A stretch of DNA of 64,000 nt from NCBI GenBank assembly GCA_034401135.1, contig JAWZSP010000006.1:2170001-2234000 (forward strand). The letters are read 5' to 3'. The stretch is from Volutella citrinella. Taxonomy: Eukaryota > Ascomycota > Sordariomycetes > Hypocreales > Nectriaceae. The position numbers and the translations under genes were made by a program. Shown piece after piece: positions 13,544 through 26,062 of the stretch. How positions within the stretch are numbered: the stretch's first letter is position 1; the number at the start of each line of letters is the position of its first letter. Under the pieces are notes generated by a model. It worked only from the letters and a program-made list of their open reading frames with translations. It was not told where the DNA came from and did no database searches.

Positions 13544-14645
13544 TTAGTTTATTTGAACCATTGGCGTGTCGAGACCTGGTCCGTCCACGCCCGCGAGGCG
13601 GAGATGGGCCCGGGGCTTCAAACCGCGGACAACGTCTTGGTACCTAACACAGCGTATGTTAGCCAGAATTTCTGACATGCCCATCAAATACCCTACTAAC
13701 GAGTTGCTAAATACTTACTGCCACCTTGACTGGGCACCGCCTACGATGCAATAGACGAGATATGCCACCTCCCACTTGCGGGGAGCGGTCTCTGCACCCT
13801 TGGGTCGCTGGGTCCCAATCAGTTTCCCATGGATGTGGGAAAAGGCCCTTGGAGTACACTTGTGGAGGAGCGGTAGGAGTTTGTTGCCAACTGGTGTCAA
13901 TCAGGACGATCAGCTGCAACTTCACTGACACTCCAACATAGTCTGACCTGTGCTTACATCGAAAGGGGATCTCATAGGCGCGGGGGCCGAGGACCTTGGC
14001 ACATTCGTTGAACAGAGCAAGGCATATCAAAATAGACTCGCGAGTCTCATCAATGGCGCGATCTTCGGCTTTCAGGCAGGCAGGGGCCTTGGTGGTGGCT
14101 ATGAAGACGCGAATCGCCGTGCGGACCTTGTTTTCATCGTGACCATTGACGAGCGCAAAGTGGCAGAGGGCAATGAAGACCAGGTAGGGTAGATTTTCCC
14201 CATCCATTCCATTAACCAATGGAATCAGGCGATCTGCGCACTTTTCAATGAGCTCTTGCCAGTTCATCGCGACGCGGGTGTGGACGGGCACATCGAAAAG
14301 GGTCAGTTTCCCGACAGTATTGAAGAGTTCGACATCGGTCATCGGCAACTTGGGCCAGTCGCGGCCATTAGCCGGGAGTTGCTGTATGAAGGTCTTCGCG
14401 TATTTAAACCAGGGGCACCATTGTGTCGGGACGTTACAGTCGTAGTCATCGCTGGGCGAGTTTTCGCTCGACACGTGGGGGAAGGCTCTGCGATGCAGCG
14501 CAACTCTTCCACTCCTGGCAGGACGGTACGGTCTGTGGACCATAACCTGCAACCTGCCGTCAACTTGCGGGCTGGAGCTTGGCCGTGGAGGTGGGCAGTG
14601 AGGTACCCGCGGCGTTGAGCCAACTCCCATGCCCACAAACGACAT
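13544..14645 (-). CDS. Orphan protein, about 319 aa
   Basis: Three exons: 14645-13958, 13890-13719 and 13643-13544. Introns of 67 and 75 nt have donors GTAAGC and GTAAGT, and acceptors CACCAG and GTGTTAG; the phases (1, then 2) fit and the final frame ends MVQIN-stop. Residues around 85-225 read as a well-folded helical protein (DWPKLPMTDVELFNTVGKL, then LVFIALCHFALVNGHDENK). I recognise no family, signal peptide or transmembrane segment. The start is the weakest point: the first 60 residues are Pro/Arg-rich and could be part of an intron or leader, since a CTAG acceptor-like site lies just upstream of the ATG at 14645. Downstream exons are better supported than the N-terminus. Confidence 0.55.
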
Positions 14646-17600
14646 CTTGGCTCCCCTAGGGGCCACTATCAGTAAACAAAGATAGTTACGATGACAGGAT
14701 GAGACCGACAAGTGCTAAAATTGCGTTGAGGCTCACGTAAAAGTGATGGTAGGGACTTGGTATCAGTCTCAGATGACCGAGTTCCAGGCCTGCGAGCTGA
14801 TGAATGGGGAAATGGTCTTTGCCAATGTAAGAGTTGGGGATTCGGCCGGTTTGGATTTGCGTTGATTGCAGTGGAATAAAGGTATGCTTGATTCCTGGGT
14901 AGAGACTCGAGCCTTTAATATGGCAAATTGTGCTGAAGGCCTTGTGCTGAGAGCCTCAGTCAGAATGTTGGAGCAAGTAGGATACTCAGTCCAGTCGATG
15001 TATTCCCCTGGTAGCTACCCCGTACTGCTCCCGCCAACGTGATCTAATGAATCCACAATTCATGCACTAGTCTCGGGAGACTGCGGTAAGAGCATATGCA
15101 TTGTCCCGCGAACGAGATGAGGCGGATATAGGCCATGCTTACCCCACAGCAGTTTATTGCGGTCAACCATGGGCACGCTCTTGTCCACCGTAAACAGCTC
15201 TGGCAGCCTTCAAAAAAGGCGGCTCGGCAATCATGTCAGCTGTCAATTCGCTTTGCCCTGCGTTTACAGGCTTGATATCACATACCCTCCCCTAAGTGGA
15301 GCGGCTTGGGCGATTCTCGCCAGTGGGCTGGATCCAAGCTTGATTGCAAGAGGCCCGATCGCAAGAGGGAGAGACTACTAGCGCAATACTGTTTGGAACT
15401 CTCACCGTGCATCGAATCCAGACCCGAGTTGCTCTGTGAATTGGGGTAACACTGCTGCGCTGGTGGCTCAGTCTGGCTTTCTTGTGGGGCGATGCTCCGG
15501 GCTTGCTCCCTTTCAGCTGTCTTCGTCAACATCTCGTTCTCTCAGCCCACGGGAAGCAACAGGAGGTAAGCACTTGGATGATTTATGCTCAATATTGCCC
15601 CCCTATTATGGGAACTTGCATAACTAGGCCATGTGCCTCGTCAAGGGTGCAGTATACACCCCGGTGTCCAAGTCTGTAGACACAAGGGGGCCACCCGTGT
15701 GACCATGAGCTTTGACGGATGAGTCCGTGGCACAGGATGCCTCGATAAGGCGAGTTGGCGTGGTGGGCGGACTATAGTATCCTGTGAGTAAGGGCGAACG
15801 CAAAAGTTGAGGCAATGGATAACAATTCAACTTCGTTAGGGCAAATGTAGGAGGATAGACTAACCACCAAAATACTCAATCTGGATTGCTTAATTGGGTG
15901 GGTAAGCTGAACGGGTTGCGCTTCTCATCATCATGACATCCGCCCTGGATCGGGTAGGGTTAGATAAGGCAATGAACCGGCCACCATTGTTTCAGCTGTG
16001 GGAGTGCGGACCAAGGCACATCTGGGTACTTGACGGCTTGTTTGGTGTCGGCAAAGTGCGGCAGGTAAAGAGTGTCGGCCCAAACAGCTTTTGCAATGAC
16101 CGGCCGCTCTGCTTCCATGCTGCGTGTGACTTCACCCGCGTCCCTCGGACTAGGCGGATTGCTGATTCGGACTTCCGAGAGTCAAATGGGTTCGCACATC
16201 ACTTTGTCGATTCGTCCGCGTCCGCAGACTTTTTACCTTTGGGGTGGGCAAAGTGGCTGCATGGACTTTGAATCGGTGCTCCAGGTACTGGGAGCTCGGG
16301 CTTTGAGTCTGAGACAGCGGGCGCCTCTTGTCAACCGACCGGCCATCGTTTTCTAGGTACCATAATAGGACTTTGAACGCTTCGTTCAGATGGCCAGGTA
16401 GGTGGCGTTCGTTCCAAACGGCGCGCAGTAGTTGGGATGAGCGAGCTGGCGGATGCATTGCGGGTTGGGAAGCAAACAACAGCCTGGCATGAAACCTAGG
16501 TGCTGGGCCCCTATGAGAGAGCCGTGAGAGACGGAAAGGTGCAGAGGAAGGTGGAAAGTCAGCGTTTGGATACATAACTCGTAGGCAATGGGGCTGAGCC
16601 AAGGAGCTCTGTCCAAGCAGAGTACTGTACACGGCGTAGGTACATGGGGTTGACTCATTGGGACATGGATCAGCAATGAGCGACGACATACTGACGGGTC
16701 CCCATGGTCTGCTTGGCCTGGCCTGCAGCAATGATGAAGGCTTGACCGTCGTCGGTGGCCGGAACTTGGAAGATGGTCGGACTGAGCCTGCCTCTCCGGG
16801 GGCCAAGTCGACAGGGGTGGGAACACTGTCTCGTAGTTGTGCCTAGCCGCCAACACCCAAACGGGGCGCTTACACGGCATCCCAGGGTTGTGTGGGGTTG
16901 AGATGCAAGCATACGAGTCTGGGCTGGAATTTGGGTGTTTGGGGATAGTTTGACGAAGTGGCGAATTGATCAAGTTGCCTGAGGTACCGGCTGGACGCTT
17001 TAGCACGGCGATGGGTTGTTGTTTCCCGCCTTGACGCCAGCTGTGTGACTACCTTGACATCCAGGTATCTACGGGGAAGCGCCTGTTGGGAAGGCGCGTA
17101 ACAACGGACACACCCCTCAACCACAAGGTCATGCGGCACTCAGTTAGCCTACCCCATATCCCATCACTGTGAGCGTGGCCCTTCCACGAGCTGCATCTTC
17201 CCGTCAAACACGAGCTTGCTGCTGATGGTGTGGGCCAGGGCCAATCTCATCCCGATATCCTGCTGGCAGCCAGTGTCATGCTGCACTTTTTTTGCAGGCG
17301 CCTGCCTCAGCCCGTTCTTTCGTTTGGGAAAAAGTCCACGCGGACGGTGGCTCGCCGTTCCCATCAGGCTTCCGTGGCTGCGAAAAGAGGAAACGAGCTG
17401 GCACCACTCCCACCCGTGCTACAGATTGCAGGAATCTCTTGCTCCAATTTTATTCGTATCGGCTATCTGTCCTGGTGGGATACACGAAAAAGCAAGCGCC
17501 GCATCACTGTTCTATTGGGTTTGTCTGCTACCCAGACCAGAAGTCCAGCCCAACGTAAGGTATGCAAGACGAGGCTAATCCGTCTGCACCTGCATGGCCG

Positions 17601-17948
17601 CAATATCATGGTCATAGCACCAAACACCCAATGGGATATCAAATCAAAACCAAGCTGTCCGAAAGATCAAACCAGTTCGCCAAATCAGGGGGCCCATCTG
17701 GAGAATCACCACGAGGGCCCCTCCGCGCCCGTCCACCGTCGCCACTCCGCACAGACGTAACCACTTGCAATTGCCGGCCTAAAACGAAAGCTCATGTCAG
17801 TTGAAGCTCGATGGGCATCTAGGCACCGCTAAGCCACATTTACTCACCTCAGTTGGGAACTATGCAGGTACCATGGATATGCTCCCGGTATCATCGCCTG
17901 CATCTGGCCCCGCCGCACTTGGAGAGCAGGCAGCAGCTTGGCTTCTGC
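14646..17948. other. Intergenic stretch, no gene supported
   Basis: About 3.3 kb. One short minus-strand frame from an ATG at 15532 (MLTKTAEREQARSIAP) and a plus-strand frame at 15933-16271 look mildly protein-like, but neither has partner exons or recognisable motifs. I find no RNA gene or mobile element. Confidence 0.3.
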
Positions 17949-18416
17949 TTAATTTTCAGGGCCGTGGTCTTCATCTTCTGATTCGTCATCGTCAGATGCC
18001 TTTTGGTCGGAATCGTCACTGGTGTCCGACTTGTCCTCGTCGGATCGCTCGTCTTTCGATGGGACGCCCTCGTCACTCTCCTCATTGACATCCTCTTCGT
18101 CCGAGGATGATGACCAGGCTGACTTCGGTCCCTCGTCGACGCCCGAAGGCCCCTCGTTTTCGTATTCTTGGGATCCTCCCGCTGTTGCAGCTTTGGTACC
18201 CTCGGCCCGCTTCCCCTGACGATTGATCAGGAGCTGAGAGTGGCGGCCTGTGACCCTAGCTTGCTCCTGCATCACCTCCCGTTTCTGACGCGCCGCGGTG
18301 CCAGCTCGAGACAGCTGCTCGATCGTCTTTTGGTCTGTCAGCCCGTCCGTCATGCGTCGCAAGTCGTCCCGCGTCTTCTTGTCAAGGGGCTTGGTTTTGG
18401 TGTAGTCGTCCCCCAT
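17949..18416 (-). CDS. Small acidic-tailed protein, 155 aa
   Basis: Single exon starting MGDDYTKTKPLDKKTRDDLRRM. The first 70 residues are charged and helical, with basic patches (AARQKREVMQEQ). From about residue 95 to the end the protein is almost entirely Asp, Glu and Ser (for example SSSSDEEDVNEESDEG), ending DEDHGPEN. This is the layout of small disordered nuclear or chromatin/ribosome-assembly cofactors, but I recognise no specific family. The serine-in-acid context offers many casein-kinase-2-like sites. There is no signal peptide. The ATG is preceded by ACAAGC, and the frame is open and strongly biased, which supports real coding. Confidence 0.65.
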   Translation of the reverse strand: MGDDYTKTKPLDKKTRDDLRRMTDGLTDQKTIEQLSRAGTAARQKREVMQEQARVTGRHSQLLINRQGKRAEGTKAATAGGSQEYENEGPSGVDEGPKSAWSSSSDEEDVNEESDEGVPSKDERSDEDKSDTSDDSDQKASDDDESEDEDHGPEN

Positions 18417-19730
18417 GCTTGTGGTGCCTGGCGATTGGTAGTGAGTGATGTTGAGAGTGATGTTGAATTGTAGAGAGTGCGAGTGTTGTGCTATTCCATG
18501 CCATGTAATCGTGAAGAAGGTGTCTTGAGAATGATAGCAACTCGTGGGGTTTTAATAATGAGCAGAGCAGTGCTAGCGACTCGAGGGAGAACGAGGCCAA
18601 GGGCGGTTATGAATGACGAGTGCTCATGGCGTTTGATGATTACATCGCCATTCATGTACTGGGCCTAGCAAACGCGGCATCGTCATTGTGGTATTCCTTC
18701 CTCAACCACCATCCTTGGTGCATCAGGCAGGAGACAATGGTCAAGCGAGCTCCTGTTGCCTTTCCCAATGTCCAGCCGCATCACACCATGATTTGCGGGT
18801 AATGGCACTGTGTTTGAGAGGCAGCAGTCGGCAACGTGCGGCAGGGCTTGATGGTGGAACCGTCGAGCGCCAAATCGCAAACGGCCAGGTCGCGTAGCAA
18901 GCTCGAGAGCGGCCACCTGCCTCATTTTGCAACTGACCAAACGAAGGCTATTGAGATTGTTCAGGCTCGTGCTCACTTGGATTTAATTCTGCGTCACAAG
19001 GTCCGTTGGCCGCCTTGGAGAGGAGATACGGCAGCGAGGTCACCCTGAAGGCCACAATAGCCTGTAGGGGGGCCATGTGCTATTGTCTGGCCCAGGGAAC
19101 CGAGACATTCAATAACAACCACATGGCTGGGTAACATCGTGAAGATTGCACGCGGACCTTGAAGAGATTAATCTAGCAAACAGACTCAATTTTATTTCCG
19201 AGGCCGTTCAGTCGTAGTCGAGCGAGGGAGCGCGAGAAAATACCCAGACACCTTGCTGAGTGGAACATTGCCAATATCTCCAACATCAAAAGCCAACTCG
19301 TGGCCAAGTCAAGACAGCCGCTAATACGAATCTAAAGTAGAAAATATGCAATCTCCCCCAAGCAGCACCAGAGTAATACGAGCCTCGTCAAGTTCCCATG
19401 ACAGTCATCAATGCAGATCCCACAGGCGCCTCCTGGCCTCGAACCAAGTTGAAATACACCAAAAAGCCGCTGGACCATCAACTGACAAAACAAATACAAG
19501 CACATCAGTCATTAGTTATCACTGCCGCAGATGTCGCTGTCCGGCATCCTCAACCACGAAATCTCCAGACCCCAACCCCAGGATAGGTGATCGGGACCAC
19601 CCCATTGCAGAGGTCGCTAAGCCTGTACCTGCGCGTTCGTCATCAAATGCCTTATATTTATAGTGTCTCAAGGTATTTTCTCGACGTTCGCTTGATAGCA
19701 GCGGTCCCAAAACATGCTCCAGGCGAGGAC
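18417..19730. other. Intergenic stretch, no gene supported
   Basis: It holds the promoter of the 155-aa gene and the 3' flank of the 707-aa gene. A GTGAGT donor-like site overlaps the stop of that gene, so a further 3' exon in 19.5-19.7 kb is possible, but I could not find a convincing acceptor. Confidence 0.35.
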
Positions 19731-22054
19731 TCACCAGTGAGTGACCGCCAAGCGGACCGTAAGCGGGCCTGAAATGGTGACCCGGGAAGGTGGCGACACG
19801 TTTGACTGCCCATCGGTCGTGAGGGGCAGTTGGCTGGCGGTACGGCGGTTCATGATGTGGGCGACAACCGACTCTTCTCGTGAGAGCCAATACTCGAGGG
19901 CGCCCTGCATTTCTCGAGCCATCCACATCTGCGGCAAGGAAACACCACCAGCAAGCAAGCTAGGGGAGCCATGTATGCCCCCAGTCTCGTCAGTGTTTCC
20001 GTTGCTGCTACTGCCGTTGGCGCCGCCGTCTTCAAGCGCGCCGTATTTTCGCTTCTTCGCAGCATTCCGTCGCTTTGCCATCTTTTCGGGGCTTTCGAAG
20101 CGCAACCCCACACCGACGCGGCAGCTACCATTGCTTTCGACAAAAATTTGCGAGTGGTACACATTCTGAGGGCGCTCGTATTCGATGTAATCGTCCCTGC
20201 CGACGCGGCACTCGCCCAAGGCTCGCTGAGCACCGTTCTCATACTGGAACCAGATTCCGCGTGCGATGCCGTTGGGCTCCTCGTAGACTCTCGCCAATAC
20301 TACCTGCTCGAGCGGCGCCGTCGAGTACGCTCTGAGTTGTGGGTGGTCTAGTGTAGGAAGGGCCGGCGGGCTGGCAGGTAGTTGTGGGAAGTCGTCGGGC
20401 GGCTTCGGACAGCCACCGTTCTGAGAGGCCGTTGTAGAGGAGTAGGCGCCGATGGTAGAGATGGGATCCTGGTCCTTGGTATTGTAGATGAGACGCTGCG
20501 GCTTGTGGACGATCATGCTTGGTGCTTGGAAGGTTTGGTCTTCGGGGCCGACACTGACGACACCGGCAAGCTTCATACGGAACTGTGGCTTGTTAGACGC
20601 CTCTCATGTGGTCGGAGGGGCCTGTTGAGGATCTTACCATGAAGCTGGGAGGTGCAATTCTGGTGCCAAAGAGGTCCACCGTCATAGCTCGCACAGCAAG
20701 CCACTCAATCTCGTCCCCTGGAGCGATGGGAAGATGGATGGTGTACAGGGGCCTGGACGCACAGTCCCGCATGATGCGTGGCTGCTCTGCCACCGGTGAC
20801 TCCTTGGTATGCACAGAAATGTCATACAGGCCATCCTTGTTGTAAAAGAAGGATAGACCCGAGGCATTGGCCAATTCGACTGTGCGAAAGCGCGAGGGGG
20901 CCGCAACACGTTCGCCACACATGTCAAAGTCAACCACGGCGGGAGTCTTCAACGGCGCTTTGTCACTCCGGGCAGCCTGTCGCTCGTTCGGCAATTCGGA
21001 CAGGGGTAGCACCCGGGGGGGCGCGGGCGTGTCCCAGATGTGGAAGCCCGGGTGGCCGTGGGGGAATGCAACGCGGCACATGCCATCCTATTGGGCTTGT
21101 CAGTCTTGACCCTGCTCAAGAACCCTTGCTCGGCTGTCTCTTACCTTGAAAAGCAGAACGAGATCCCCCAATCTATCCTCAACCCAGAAGTAGGCGCGAT
21201 TGTTCTGGATCCTGTCGGTGGGCTTGGAAGGGTGTTCGTGTGCTCGCGTTATGCTGCAGATCCCCTTCGAGTCGACAGTGAAGCAAATCCAAGAGGGGAC
21301 GATTGCGAAGTTGCTGACAGGGACGGGCGGCTGACCCCGTTCCCACGACATCACAAGCGCCAGAGGACCGTGGGCCGTCGCCTGGTCCGGGATGGAGACA
21401 ATCCTATCACGCAGCTCAATGGCCCGGGCCAGGCGCCAAAAGGGTGCCCCAAGCGACATGCGCTCGATCTCATCAATGGTCTCGACTGGTAGCTTTCTGA
21501 TCTGGGGCGGCAGGCCGAGGTTTCGTGCCGCAGCCGCAACAGCCGAATGGCTCCGACCAATGTCATCGTCCAGATAGAGGCCTCTACAGCCTTTCCATGG
21601 TTTCCGCCACAGCAAAGCCCTCCGAAGACGGCGGAGCAGCAAACCAGAATTATCCTGGTGCCATGGGAAAATGTTGAAGCATTCGTCGTGGACTATGACT
21701 GCCTCTGGCTGGTCTTTGCATACCAGACACAACAGAGAGCTGCAGCGGCCAATGCAGCCCTCATAGGACGGGGGAAGTTTCTTGGCGTGGATGACAACTC
21801 TGTCTTCCTCCTCGATGAGACACTCGAACTTGTTGTTCTCTTCTTCGCGCGGAATTACTGCAAGTGAAAGCAAAAAGAGAGACCCCGAATTAGCCGAGGC
21901 GATTCGTTGACGGCATGGGAGCAAGGGGGGTTGGGCAAAACATACAGTTGACGGTTCTGTCCGTCTTCAAGTCAATGTCGGTGCAACAGATGCCGCACGC
22001 TGGCACCAGCTTGGGGTGGCTCTCGCAGGGTTTGGGTTCTGGGCTCGGCATCAT
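19731..22054 (-). CDS. Orphan Cys-cluster protein A, 707 aa
   Basis: Four exons: 22054-21946, 21857-21145, 21087-20638 and 20582-19731. Introns of 88, 57 and 55 nt (donors GTATGT, GTAAGA, GTAAGA) keep one frame. The N-terminus has two Cys groups: C10, C20, C23, C24, then C71, C75, C80-x2-C83 and H93-x2-C96, a possible zinc site. A helical segment with AARNLGLPPQIRKLPVE follows near residue 150. The rest looks beta-rich, including PGDEIEWLAVRAM and GIWFQYENGAQRALGECRVG, with a basic KRRNAAKKRKYG patch late on. I do not know the family. The protein at 56396-58296 shares the order of these blocks. There is no signal peptide or TM segment. A cytosolic or nuclear scaffold is possible but unproven. 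Confidence 0.75.
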
Positions 22055-25000
22055 TCAAAATTCATAATGTTGTGATTAGAAGACGAGGAAAAGGGAGGGG
22101 GGCAGGGAGAAGTGAGTGAGGGAAGAAGGCAGATGGGAAAAGAGGCGAAGGCGGAAAAGACCAAGTCAAGGGGAGAGAAAAAGAGGATTCTCGAAAAGGA
22201 GCGAGCCAGCCGGGAATAAGATGAGGAGACTAGCAGCAGAGCACTGGCACGGGCCTGGGACAGGTGCAGATGGGTTGTGTGTCTGGATTGGACGTTGGAG
22301 GGCGGGCAAAGGTGTCAGTCAGGGAAGATGTCATGCAAAAAGCAGTGGAGGCAATGCAGGGCTGGGCAAAGGCGAGTCAGGTAAGCCAGGTTGGGGTCGG
22401 CAACCTGTGCCAACAGTAGGGTACGTAGTCGGTATGCTTGGGTTTGGGGGACTTGGACTTGGGCTTGTGAGTCTCCGAAAGTCGGTAGTCAGGGATCCGA
22501 TGTCGTAGCGATGCCGCTGATAGATCCACAGTAGGGAGGAACCCTGGAGAACACGGTCATGGGAAACCTGGGAGCGACCCAGTCTTTTGTAATCGGGTTT
22601 TTCAGGTCATGAAGATTTCCAACAAGGCACAGGCCGAGACAGAGGCTTGCGGTGTGAATACAGCCAGCACGGCCGAGCAGCAACGGAATGGAGGATGAAG
22701 GCGAGGAGTAGTAGGTAGAGTGCATGGAGACAGACCAATGAGCGGATTGGTAGACAGACAAACAAATACACAGGCAACTTGCTGGCGCAGGAAGCCACGA
22801 CGGACGGCAGGCGCGAGTGACGGCAGGCGCGAGGCTACCAAGATGACGCCACTACAGTTCTGCCGCTTTCAGCTGTTGTTCCACGCTTCAGCCCTTGCTT
22901 GCTCTCTCTGCCGTCCTGCTCATGAGACATGGGTATGGACCTCTGACATGAACGAGTCAGGATGCCACGGCCTGCACAGCCTGCGCTCGCCTTGCTTCCC
23001 TCGGCAGCGGGCGATGCAAACGCCATGCCCCTCCATGCCGTCGGCCCTTGTCCAGCCCAGCCAAATGTACGTACGGTGCTGGACAGGAAAGGCATGGGCT
23101 GGAAGTCGCATGTACCTTGTATGCCATGCCATGCTAGCTAATCGCGGGCCCGAGAGAGAGCGAGAGACGACTGTTTCCCCCCCAGTCACGATACCCACTT
23201 CCCAGCCAGCTCGAGCCAGTCAACGTCAAAGCCGCAATGCTCCCCTACGCAAGCCAAGCAAGGGAGAATCAAGTCAGACCCTTGCTAATCAATGCCTAAA
23301 AAAAAAAGCTAACAGTCGAAGGCGAAGGAGGGAGGGAAAAAAAAACCAACGCCAAGCGACCGATCCATGTCGACAACCGGCGGCACCACGTAGGACGGCC
23401 TCATAGGCCCCTGACCAAGGGGGCAAAAAGAAAAGAAAACGCCTCAAGATACAAGAACCAACAGCGGAAATCTCCTGACCGGTAGACGGGCCACACAGCT
23501 CACACAACACTGCCGCGCCGTGTGTTCTCGTGACCAGGAGGCGTAGGAGGAGTCAACGAGTACAGGGACGTGGTGCTGTGGCAGATGTACCTCGTAGGAG
23601 AGGGGACATCCAACCAGCTCAGGTGCGTCCGGCTCCGGCTAGCCAATGTCTCGGCTTCGGGCTAGCTGCGCACACCGTATCCCGGAATCCCGATTCCAGT
23701 GTTTGCAGTCCGTTCACCACACAAACAGGGAAAGGGTGGGCATGAACGCCCCCCAACGACAAACGGCCGCCGATCGGCTCCCGCCCCCTGTCTACGTCGT
23801 AGCAGAGGGGGCCCATGTGCACTTCGGTCTGCCGCCTGCGTCTCGGCCTGACAGCCGCCAAAGGGATTCATACCCAACAGCCTGCTCTGTATGCGAAGGC
23901 GGTGGCAGCCAGCTGGGTCTGATGATGGCGGCCTGCATATTACGGGGCCATATACGGATGAAATAATACGATGCACCCATGATAATTAATCAAGACCTGC
24001 TGCAGTGGGCTGGGGATGGCATCCCCAGGCGATCATAGTGGGAGGGGGTCCTCCCTCCAGGGTAAATCTTTGACTTGGACCGGTGCAAAATAGTAGGAAT
24101 TCTATATGAGACATGCAGCAGACATGCATGTCTTGGCTTCGGGGCCCATCAATCCCGGCTTTTCGGGGCGCCGGGCAAGTCATCTCGTTGGCTCCTGAAC
24201 GCAAAGCTGACGAGCAGGCCCAGTAGCGAAACAAGACCTATGACATTGGCAAACGCCACAGCGGGGGAAGAGAGAATGAGGCCCGGCTGGCGGCTGCAGT
24301 CTGAAGCTGACGAGCTCGCAAAGGCGTCCAGATCTCGATAGGTGCTGTGACCGAGTGACGGGGGGGTTTGCTGCCGGCGCTAGCACTGGTGATCGGCGTC
24401 GTTTTGGCGGAGGTGGAGGCCGGCCGGGGCGGTGGTGGTGGGTTTCACAGCCGGGAGCTAAATTGGCCTCGAGCTAATCGAACAAAGCAAGCTGTCCAAT
24501 GCTTGGCGGAGACGGGCTGCGTGCATGGTTGTGGCAGTTGAGTGTGACTAGGCATCGTCGCCCCGTCACCACCCACCACTCTCCATCCAACCATGTCATG
24601 TGGTTTCTTCGAATTATTGGCATCAATACCGCTGCAGGCGTCTGTCTGATAGACTATCACGTCTGGGTGTTAGCCTCACTCTGTGCGTGCGAGAACTGAC
24701 AAGGCCTCTACGACTCCAAAAAAGCCACGGCGACATGGATATCTCAGCCTCACTCCCGTCCTGCTCCAAGCCTCCAGCTCCATCTTCAGTCCCGCAGTTT
24801 GCGCCCCCCTTGCCCTCAGGTTGCTGTCTTTGGCCACGTGCACCTCACCACCAACCATGCTTCCTTTTTGCTGACGACGATACAGAAAACACATTCATCA
24901 CACCGGCCCGCCGGGGAGGCGGGCGCCCATCAAACAAGGCGAACAGGGCGAACCATCCCCGATGCAAACGCCCGACGCCCCCGAAGATCATCGGCCTTGT

Positions 25001-26062
25001 TGGGGCATCCGACGGCAGCTTCGCTTGCACACCGACCGATGCCGAATTTACAAAATCCTCATCGAGCGAAGCCCGCAGCACGGGTTACTGCTTTCTCTGT
25101 GACTCCGAGGCCCACCATCGCAGCCGTCTCACTTCTTGTTCGCATCAATCTTGGCTTCCGGACGGGCACGGAGAGTCTGGACACCCGAACGAGAGACATC
25201 CCAGACTCGTCGCCATTCATGCTTGAACCCCCATAACCATGTCCCAGGATCACGACGCCCTCTGGAGTCTGTCCATCGACATAGGCTACTGCAGTCCAGG
25301 CATTAGCCCCGTCCCAGCTCAGATAGCCATGCATGCATCGCAATACCCCCGCGATCCAACCATCCGCCTGGGTTTCGCTTACCGAATCAAGCCACGTCCG
25401 GCCCGCCCAGTCACGGCATTCCCGGCCTCCAGGCTCTCCCTCATGCTGCCCTATCCTCTGAATCTGGGGGTTCAACCCATCCCCCGGAACTCTCGCTCTC
25501 CTCGGGGCCCTATTCCATGTTACGCTCCATCGTCTAGTCTGTCGGATTTCATTCACAGAGCGACCTGGTTGATCAGCCCTACAGTGTCGGTGCTATGAGT
25601 CGAGCGCCGCCGTCGATCGTATCAAACCGTAAACTCGAAGAAACCTCTGCGCGTTAGATTCACACGTAGTTCACCCTATGCTTGCATAATTAAGTCGTGT
25701 CGTGTATTTAGTATTGTGCGCATTGTCGTACGCAGCTAGGGAAAGTGTCATCTTAACCCGGCTCTCCCAACCGGCCCGGTGCTAAGATCTTATCTGGCCT
25801 TTTGATATGGCCCTCTCAACAAAGGAATGCGTTATTCTATGTCCAAGTCAATAGTACTTGCTCAACATCAAATCCCCAAAATCTATGTGCCCTTCGCGAC
25901 TCGTGGTAGGTTTTCACGACATGGCGTGCGCCCCAAGAAACAAACGCTATGCAATTAAAAGAGTCCAAACATGCTGTGCATCTTCGTTCTGTCAAACCAA
26001 GATCAATCTTGATCCGCACGGAGTCTCCAGAGCCACAGGCCAGCCAGCTAGCCAGCGACATA
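22055..26062. other. Intergenic stretch, no gene supported
   Basis: About 4 kb. It starts with the purine-rich leader of the 707-aa gene (A/G-rich on the plus strand, 22080-22230). Open frames near 24.6-25.6 kb on both strands overlap each other and carry no motif. No tRNA, rRNA or transposon was seen. The right end is the 3' flank of the channel gene. Confidence 0.35.

Noticed and set aside
15695..15770. Hammerhead-ribozyme-like string (GGATGAGTCCGTG)
   Set aside because: The core CTGATGA is altered to CGGATGA and the required GAAA segment is missing, so the catalytic fold cannot form.
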